From NCBI RefSeq assembly GCF_052180275.1, contig NZ_CP197465.1:2294001-2358000 (forward strand): a stretch of DNA of 64,000 nt. The letters run 5' to 3'. Shown here piece after piece: positions 58,103 to 64,000 of the stretch (positions are counted from its first letter, which is position 1; each line of letters starts with the position of its first letter). The notes beneath the pieces are model-generated. The model was not told the origin of the DNA. It ran no database searches and saw only the letters and a program-made list of their open reading frames with translations. Source of the stretch: Kumtagia sp052180275 (lineage in GTDB: Bacteria > Pseudomonadota > Alphaproteobacteria > Rhizobiales > Rhizobiaceae). The position numbers and the translations under genes are program-made.

Positions 58103-61100
58103 AACTCCCCGACGCGACCGATCTGGGTGTGCGCTTGCCAGGGATGGCACGCGGTCAACCTGCCTATCCTCGCGGCAATCCGATTGCCTCGGCGCTGCGA
58201 GGCTTCGGCAACACTGCCGCCGGTATCGGTTTTGATCACATGGCAGAGCAACGCGCCCGTGACGAAAAGGATATCGCCTACGGTGCGGAGGATCGGTGGG
58301 TTCGCTTCCAGGATGGGCAGAAGAACCTCTTGATCCAAAGCCAGCGGACTGCGCCACCGGCTGGCGTCGGCTTCACCGACAAGTTCCGCAAGCAGTACGA
58401 GGACAGCGCCAACCAGTTCTATGCCAGCCTGCCGCCTGAGCTACAGGCGCCGTTCAAGGCGCGGCTTTCGTCCTTCGCGGGCGACTTGCAAACCAGCGCC
58501 AGCGACTTCGAGCGGAACGCTCGCCGCACCGATTACGGCAACCGCACGAATGACAGTCTCGTCACCATCGCCAACGCCGCGCACGGTAATCCGGATGGCT
58601 ATCAGGGCAGCCTCGATCAGGCATATCGACTGATCGACGCCATGCCCGATGACGCCTATTCGCCAATCGAGAAAGAGGAATTCCGGCGCAAGGCGAAGCG
58701 CGATGTGCAGCTTGCGGCCATCAACGGCATGACGCCGGAACAGCGTCTCAATGCCCTCGGCAAGGGCGCTCCTGGCGGCGATGCGGTTGCTGATGTCGTC
58801 GACCAGATCATCGGAGCGGAAAGCAGCGGCGACCCGAACGCACAGAACCCGAACTCCACGGCCGGCGGGCTGGGTGGGTTCACGGATAAGACTTGGGTGG
58901 GGATGATCCGCACAAAGCGCCCGGACATCGCTCGCGGCATGTCTAACGACCAGATCATAGAGCTCAAAAAGTCTGAGCCTGGGCTTGCTCGGGAGATGAC
59001 GGCCGAGCTTGTAGGTGAAAACTACGATATCCTGACAAAGTTGGGCGTCGCGCCGACGCCGGGCAACCTGTACGCCGCGCATTTTGCGGGCGAACCAACC
59101 GCCAGGAAACTGTTTGCCGCTTCCGACGATGCCCCCGCCAGCCAAGTTTTTGGTGAAGATGCGCTGACCAGCAACCCGTTCCTCAAGAAGCAGACGGTTG
59201 GGCAGTTCAAGTCCTGGGCTGCCGAGAAGATGGCCGGCGCCGAAGGGAGTACAGCGCGCGGGCCGACCCGGTCATTGCCCGACCTTGCCACGGCCAACTC
59301 CTTCCTGAAAACCCGCCTTGTCGGCCATACCGCCGAACATATCGACGGTATGAAGCCCGAGTTGCAGACGCGGCTCGCCGCGCTGTTTCAGAGCGCTCCG
59401 GCTGGGATACGCGAAAAGCTCGGCATCGTGTCCGGCCGCCGATCAGTCGAGCGCCAGCGCCAGCTATGGGAAGCGTCGGACAAGTCCGGGAAGTGGGTCG
59501 GATCGCCGGAGGGCTCCCGGCATGTTCATGGCGATGCAGCCGATCTTGGGTATGACGGGCAGCGCCTGGATAAGGCTCCTGCGGATGTGCAGAAGTGGGT
59601 TCACGACAACGCCGCTGCCTTCGATCTGAAGTTCCCCCTCGGTCATGAAGCATGGCACGTCGAGACTTCGGAGACACGCGGCGGCAAGGCTGGCGTTCCG
59701 CTGACTGGCGCTATTGATCCTCGATTCGAGGACTTCGACTATGCGCTCCGTGACAAGATAATCGACACGGCCAATACCGAGATAAAGCAGCAGCGCATCG
59801 AAACGCGCGGGATGCTGGATATCGTGACTGCCAACGCGCCGGTCGCGACGCAGAACACTGGTAGCTATTCCGGGCCCCTTCCGACGGCCGAACAATTCAT
59901 GGCCGGGTACGGCCCGCAGGAAGGCGCGGATCGGTATAACAAGTTCATGGCGACCATGGATGTCGCGCAGCAAGCCTATGCATTCCGAACCATGCCGACT
60001 GAGGAAGTGCAACAGGCGGTGGTGGACGCTACGCCGGTTTCCAGCGGCGACAATGCGGCGCTGGAACAGGATCGCTATGAGGCGGTCGCGGCGGCTGCGA
60101 AGTCGACTATCGAAGCCCGTGAGGCGGACCCTGCCACTTACACCATGCAGACCTACCCCGCCGTCGCGGCGGCGTGGGATGACGCCAGCGACACGGAGGG
60201 CGGCTACAGCATCGCACTGGCGAAGACGGCCGCTGCGCAACAGCAGCTTGGCATCCGAAATCCGCGCCTTCTTCCGAAGCCGATCGCCTCGGCGGCAATC
60301 GCCACCTACGCCAACGAGGACGCCACGCTTGATGACCGCATCGCCGGCCCGGCACAGTTGATCCTCGCCACACCTGACCAGACGCAGCGCCAGGCCATTT
60401 TCAGCCAGCTTGTGGACGCCGGCATGCCAGAGGCGACAGAGGGCGCATTCGAAGCCCTGGCGCGCGGGGATACCGATGCAGGCAGGCGATTGTTTCAGGC
60501 GGCTACGCTCGATCCGACAAAGCTGCCGGGCAAGGTCGGGCCATCAACCGATGCCATCAACACCCGGATTCAGGAATTGGTTATGGCGCCGGGCCAGATC
60601 GGCGACGCCGTGTATGGTCTCTCGACGGGCATTCCTGACAATCTCGACCGGGCGCAGCGCGACGACCGGCTGATATTCAACGCGGTGCAACTTCGGCTCC
60701 GCCAGGGCCAGGAACTCGACGTTGCCATCAGCGGCGCGGCCAAGGACATCTATGGCGACGTGCAGGTGGTCACCGGCGATGCCAATACCAACGCCATCGT
60801 CACGGCACCCAAGGACGCTGACCCTACCGTCATTCGGAACGGCCTCGCTCAATTGAAGCCGCAAGTCCGTGCCGCCCTCGAAGCGCAGCGCAGCCGGCTC
60901 CTGCCATCGGCAGCACCGAAGGGCGATGCGCCCGGTCTCATGGCATCCGGCAATATCGACCTCGCGGCCCGTCCTGTCGTCACCAACGCCGACGGCTCAA
61001 TCTCGACCGTGCGTTCCATGTCATTCGAGGAGGATGACGGCACGGAAATCCTCGTGCCCACAATTTCGCCGGACGGGAAAACCCTTTCCGATGATGAGGC

Positions 61101-62007
61101 AATTTCGCTCTACAGGAAGACGGGCCAGTATCTCGGGAAGTTCGATACGCCGGAACACGCCACGGCCTATGCGGAACGGCTCCATGCTGCACAGGAGCAG
61201 TTCTACACCACGCGCCGCAGTGGCCTCGGCGAACTGGCTGGCGCCGGCCTGGAAGCCGCCACGGATAACATTCTCGCGGAAGGTGTCTTCCGCAACGCAG
61301 ACGGCGGGTATTCCTTCATCGATCCCTATTCGGGGCTCGCCATCGGCGGCCCGGACGGCAAGCCCTTGGTGTTCACGCTCGACGAGGTGACGAAGGCCGA
61401 CGCGGATCTCGCTGGGGCTGAGAAGGCCGGGGCGTTTGTCGGCGGGCTGGTAAAGCCGCCTTCGGACAAGCCGCGCCGCGCGCCTCCGATCACGCCGCCG
61501 GCCAATGAGACCGTGACGCCAGACCTCACAGGCGCCGGCCGACCAGCCGCGCCGATAACCGACACCGTGTCGGAAATGGCGCCGGATGCGAACATGGGCA
61601 TCCGTGACGCCACGATGCGGAACGACCTGACCGGCTCAGCCCGGCCGGCGCCTGATCTCCCGCCGCCTGTTGCTGCGGATGCCAATGTAGGCATCCGGGA
61701 AGCCCTCAATCCGAAAGTGGAGCAGGCGACGGGCAAGGCGGCGGAACCATCCTTCATCTCGTGGCTCGCCTCGGCGATTGCTTCGTCGGAGCTGATGCGC
61801 CCGCTCAGTGATGTTGTGCCGGAGAGCCAGCGCCAGGCGATCATGCAAGGTTTGAGCGTCGCCAAGGTGAACAACTACCTCAAGGCCGTGAAGGATGGCG
61901 AGGGCGTGGAGAAGGCCGCCCGTCCCGACGATGTTGGCACCTTCCTTTCGCGGCTTCGCGACGCCACTAGCGACCTTTGGCGGCCGATTGGGGAGGCCGG
62001 GAGATGA
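58096..62007 (+). CDS. Large virion protein with transglycosylase and M15 peptidase motifs
   Basis: A 1303-residue protein starting at GTG 58096, overlapping the previous gene by seven bases, with GGAG nine bases upstream. Residues about 235-340 carry an SLT-type motif (VVDQIIGAESSGDPNAQNPN, catalytic Glu near 241; GGLGGFTDKTW). Residues about 440-525 have the M15/VanY zinc motif SRHVHGDAADLGY and HEAWHVE. Residues about 955-1035 match a segment recurring in phage structural proteins (SISTVRSMSFEE, IGLYRKTG-like, DTPEHATAYAERLH). Both muralytic domains in one ejection protein would open the cell wall for DNA entry. Confidence 0.8.
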   Translation: MVKLPDATDLGVRLPGMARGQPAYPRGNPIASALRGFGNTAAGIGFDHMAEQRARDEKDIAYGAEDRWVRFQDGQKNLLIQSQRTAPPAGVGFTDKFRKQYEDSANQFYASLPPELQAPFKARLSSFAGDLQTSASDFERNARRTDYGNRTNDSLVTIANAAHGNPDGYQGSLDQAYRLIDAMPDDAYSPIEKEEFRRKAKRDVQLAAINGMTPEQRLNALGKGAPGGDAVADVVDQIIGAESSGDPNAQNPNSTAGGLGGFTDKTWVGMIRTKRPDIARGMSNDQIIELKKSEPGLAREMTAELVGENYDILTKLGVAPTPGNLYAAHFAGEPTARKLFAASDDAPASQVFGEDALTSNPFLKKQTVGQFKSWAAEKMAGAEGSTARGPTRSLPDLATANSFLKTRLVGHTAEHIDGMKPELQTRLAALFQSAPAGIREKLGIVSGRRSVERQRQLWEASDKSGKWVGSPEGSRHVHGDAADLGYDGQRLDKAPADVQKWVHDNAAAFDLKFPLGHEAWHVETSETRGGKAGVPLTGAIDPRFEDFDYALRDKIIDTANTEIKQQRIETRGMLDIVTANAPVATQNTGSYSGPLPTAEQFMAGYGPQEGADRYNKFMATMDVAQQAYAFRTMPTEEVQQAVVDATPVSSGDNAALEQDRYEAVAAAAKSTIEAREADPATYTMQTYPAVAAAWDDASDTEGGYSIALAKTAAAQQQLGIRNPRLLPKPIASAAIATYANEDATLDDRIAGPAQLILATPDQTQRQAIFSQLVDAGMPEATEGAFEALARGDTDAGRRLFQAATLDPTKLPGKVGPSTDAINTRIQELVMAPGQIGDAVYGLSTGIPDNLDRAQRDDRLIFNAVQLRLRQGQELDVAISGAAKDIYGDVQVVTGDANTNAIVTAPKDADPTVIRNGLAQLKPQVRAALEAQRSRLLPSAAPKGDAPGLMASGNIDLAARPVVTNADGSISTVRSMSFEEDDGTEILVPTISPDGKTLSDDEAISLYRKTGQYLGKFDTPEHATAYAERLHAAQEQFYTTRRSGLGELAGAGLEAATDNILAEGVFRNADGGYSFIDPYSGLAIGGPDGKPLVFTLDEVTKADADLAGAEKAGAFVGGLVKPPSDKPRRAPPITPPANETVTPDLTGAGRPAAPITDTVSEMAPDANMGIRDATMRNDLTGSARPAPDLPPPVAADANVGIREALNPKVEQATGKAAEPSFISWLASAIASSELMRPLSDVVPESQRQAIMQGLSVAKVNNYLKAVKDGEGVEKAARPDDVGTFLSRLRDATSDLWRPIGEAGR

Positions 62008-62085
62008 CGGCATTTCACCGCGGAATATTGGGTGCGATAATCGCCGTTTACGAACCCTATCCGGCAATCCCGGGGAGGGCGTTCC

Positions 62086-64000
62086 ATGGCTAATTGGAGC
62101 CCAAACCAACTTCGCGCCGGCCCGCGCTACGGCGTCATGTCAGACATGGATTTCGTGACGCAGGCCATGGAAGCGCCCTTTAGCAGGGCGCGGACGCTGG
62201 CATTGGGAGCGGAGCAAGGTTTCAACGAAACCACCATCGGCACGTCGATCCGTAAAGGGGCGCTTCCTCCGGAGGCTCCAACCGTGCCGGGTGTCCGAAT
62301 CCAGATGGATGACGGGACCGTGCGCATCGCGCCCGATACGCCGCAGGTTGCGCGCCGCCGCACTATCTTTGGCACGCCGGAGGCGGTGCGAGCCGAAACG
62401 GTGGACGAATTGCAGCAGCGTCGGGGCGATGCCGGCGCGATCGACTTGGAAACCTATAAGCAGTCGCGGTTTTTCCGGGAGGGCGTTCCCTGGGATCGCG
62501 GCATGACAGAGGACCGCGCCGCCGCGCTCGCCGATGCCTACGATCGGCGCAAGGTTACGGAGTTCTACGCGGCCAAGCGTCCGATCATCGCCTTCGCCGG
62601 CGGCATCGCCGGCCAGGCATTGGACCCGATAAATTACATTCCCATGCTCGGTCCTACGGCGCGGGGAACCGGGATTGCGGTGAGTGCCGGCCGCGCCGCC
62701 GTTGATGCGATGGCAAGCACTGCCCTGTTCTCGACGGCCACAATGGACGCCCGTAACCGCCTCGGCGACGAGGTAACTTTCGGCGATGTAGCGCTCGATA
62801 TCGCCGGCTCCGCCATCATCGGTTCCGCCTTCGGGGCGCTAGGCGGCGCTGTCGGGAAGTATCGCGCGAACCGTGCCGATGCGCGCTCGGCAAAAGCCGT
62901 TGCCGATCGGGTGAAGACGATCCAAACCATCAATGAAAGCCGCGTGCCACTCGCCGACGCGGTGCAGGCTATGGCTGACGGCCGGCCGGTGGTGCTGGGG
63001 CCTAACTCCACGGCGATTGTCGACAAGGTAACGGCCAAGGTTGCCGGCCTGCTTGACGAGCGCGCCAGCACCGTCGTGACGCCGACGGGCACGCGGGTGC
63101 AGGTCCGCCAGGAAATCGTTGACGCATCGGAGCTGGTTGCCGCCTCGGGCGACCTCCAGCCGCGTGACAGGTCTCGCGCCGCCAGCGATGCGCAGATTGC
63201 CCGCATGGCTTCCGAACTCGATCCTTCGCGGCTCCTGCCGGCGCCGGAGGCTGACAGGGGCTCGCCCATCGTCGGGCCGGACAATGTTGTCGAGAGTGGC
63301 AACGGTCGCGTGGCGGCCCTGCGGCTGGCAGCACAGCAGCATCCCGAACGGTTCGAAGCCTATCGCCAGAGGCTCCGTAGCGCCGGCTATGACGTTCCGG
63401 ACGATGGCGTGCCGGTAATGATTTCTCGGCGTGTCAGCGACCTCTCGCCGGTCGACCGCATCCGCTTCGTCGGCGATTCCAACACCTCGGCCATTGCCCG
63501 GATGTCGGCTACGGAAACGGCCCTGATGGACGTGCGGGCGATGACGGATAACGTCATTGACGCATATCAGCCGGGAGACACTTTCTCGGCGGCAAACCGG
63601 CCCTTCGTCTCGGGCTTCATCCGCAACCTGCCGGAGAACGAACGCGCCAGCCTTGTGGACGCTGCCGGTCAACTCAATGCCGACGGTGTGCGCCGCATAG
63701 AACGGGCGCTGCTTGCGACGGCCTATGGCGACGCTCCGACCGTGGCTCGGTTCTCTGAAGCGGTTGACGACAACACGAAGTCTATCACTGGCGCCCTGAC
63801 CGATGTCGCTGGGCAATGGGCCAGGCTAAAGCGTCTGTTCGATGCGCGAGAAGTTGATGCCGACCTCGATGTCACGGCCAACCTGCTGGAGGCCCTGAAG
63901 GTTCTGAGCAAGGCGCGGTCGGATGCTGCATCGCAGGGCCGCTCCGTCTCGCGGGTGCTTGCCGAGACCATGGCACAGACCGACATTTTCACCGGCGACT
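62086..64000 (+). CDS. Large phage polyvalent-type protein, cut by window edge
   Basis: At least 638 residues, running off the right edge. The start ATG 62086 has GGGGAGGGC upstream. An N-terminal region of about 210 residues includes hydrophobic glycine-rich stretches (IIAFAGGIAGQALDPINYIP; IAGSAIIGSAFGALGGAVGK). Residues about 355-450 carry a DdrB-like ParB-superfamily segment (LQPRDRSRAASDAQIARMAS; VVESGNGRVAALRLAAQQ). Such domains occur in long polyvalent proteins carried or injected by phages. Function unproven. Confidence 0.7.
   Translation, partial: MANWSPNQLRAGPRYGVMSDMDFVTQAMEAPFSRARTLALGAEQGFNETTIGTSIRKGALPPEAPTVPGVRIQMDDGTVRIAPDTPQVARRRTIFGTPEAVRAETVDELQQRRGDAGAIDLETYKQSRFFREGVPWDRGMTEDRAAALADAYDRRKVTEFYAAKRPIIAFAGGIAGQALDPINYIPMLGPTARGTGIAVSAGRAAVDAMASTALFSTATMDARNRLGDEVTFGDVALDIAGSAIIGSAFGALGGAVGKYRANRADARSAKAVADRVKTIQTINESRVPLADAVQAMADGRPVVLGPNSTAIVDKVTAKVAGLLDERASTVVTPTGTRVQVRQEIVDASELVAASGDLQPRDRSRAASDAQIARMASELDPSRLLPAPEADRGSPIVGPDNVVESGNGRVAALRLAAQQHPERFEAYRQRLRSAGYDVPDDGVPVMISRRVSDLSPVDRIRFVGDSNTSAIARMSATETALMDVRAMTDNVIDAYQPGDTFSAANRPFVSGFIRNLPENERASLVDAAGQLNADGVRRIERALLATAYGDAPTVARFSEAVDDNTKSITGALTDVAGQWARLKRLFDAREVDADLDVTANLLEALKVLSKARSDAASQGRSVSRVLAETMAQTDIFTGD

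Noticed and set aside
1..64000. CRISPR arrays and rRNA genes
   Set aside because: No regularly spaced direct repeats with unique spacers and no rRNA-like stretches were seen.

Overview
The window is a high-GC alphaproteobacterial chromosome segment. Gene content and style point to Hyphomicrobiales, most like Mesorhizobium or a relative (catabolic ABC operons with GntR/MarR regulators, BKACE, hydantoinases, RTX proteins, DUF6074-type small prophage proteins, a tRNA(CAT)-derived integration site). This placement is inferred from gene content only.

Left part, about 1-37.4 kb, is ordinary chromosome dominated by uptake-plus-catabolism operons. From the left edge: the 5' part of a HyuB hydantoinase gene; a broken YafY-type regulator beside a VOC-family gene; two convergent O6-alkylguanine methyltransferase genes, one coupled to a 2OG-Fe(II) oxygenase. 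Next comes a divergent pair of operons (4.5-9.0 kb minus, 9.2-13.4 kb plus) in which a polyamine-type ABC importer, a class III aminotransferase, a GntR regulator, a BKACE beta-keto-acid cleavage enzyme, a thioesterase and an M20 amidohydrolase form one catabolic unit. An RTX-type protein, a FlbD-like small protein, an alpha/beta hydrolase with a divergent DJ-1/AraC regulator and a lipoprotein follow. A second polyamine-type ABC operon (19.6-26.2 kb, minus) is led by a GntR/UTRA regulator and includes an ADP-ribosylglycohydrolase-like protein and a PfkB kinase. A degraded IS3 remnant and an AraC regulator separate it from a third operon (27.8-36.7 kb, minus): an RbsABC-type importer, an AmaB-type amidase/carbamoylase and HyuA/HyuB hydantoinase, facing a MarR regulator across two copies of the palindrome ATCCATNTGGAT. 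A 162-bp palindromic repeat sits inside this operon.

Right part, 37.75 kb to the end, is an integrated element. Its left edge is a displaced 3' half of a CAT-anticodon tRNA, followed by a tyrosine integrase broken by one in-frame amber codon. Inside are short prophage-like genes (about 39-44 kb); a cargo stretch with a HisKA_2 kinase, a receiver protein, a second tyrosine recombinase, a duplicated two-gene cassette, small exported proteins and small DNA-binding proteins (44-56 kb); and a late-gene-like module starting behind four 10-bp iterons and a ribbon-helix-helix gene (56.3 kb on). That module ends in two very large virion-type proteins: a 1303-residue one with both a lytic transglycosylase motif and an M15 peptidase motif, and one with a ParB/DdrB-like segment that runs off the window. 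No terminase, portal or capsid gene is recognisable here and the right boundary lies outside, so whether this is a prophage, a phage satellite or a composite island cannot be settled from the window.
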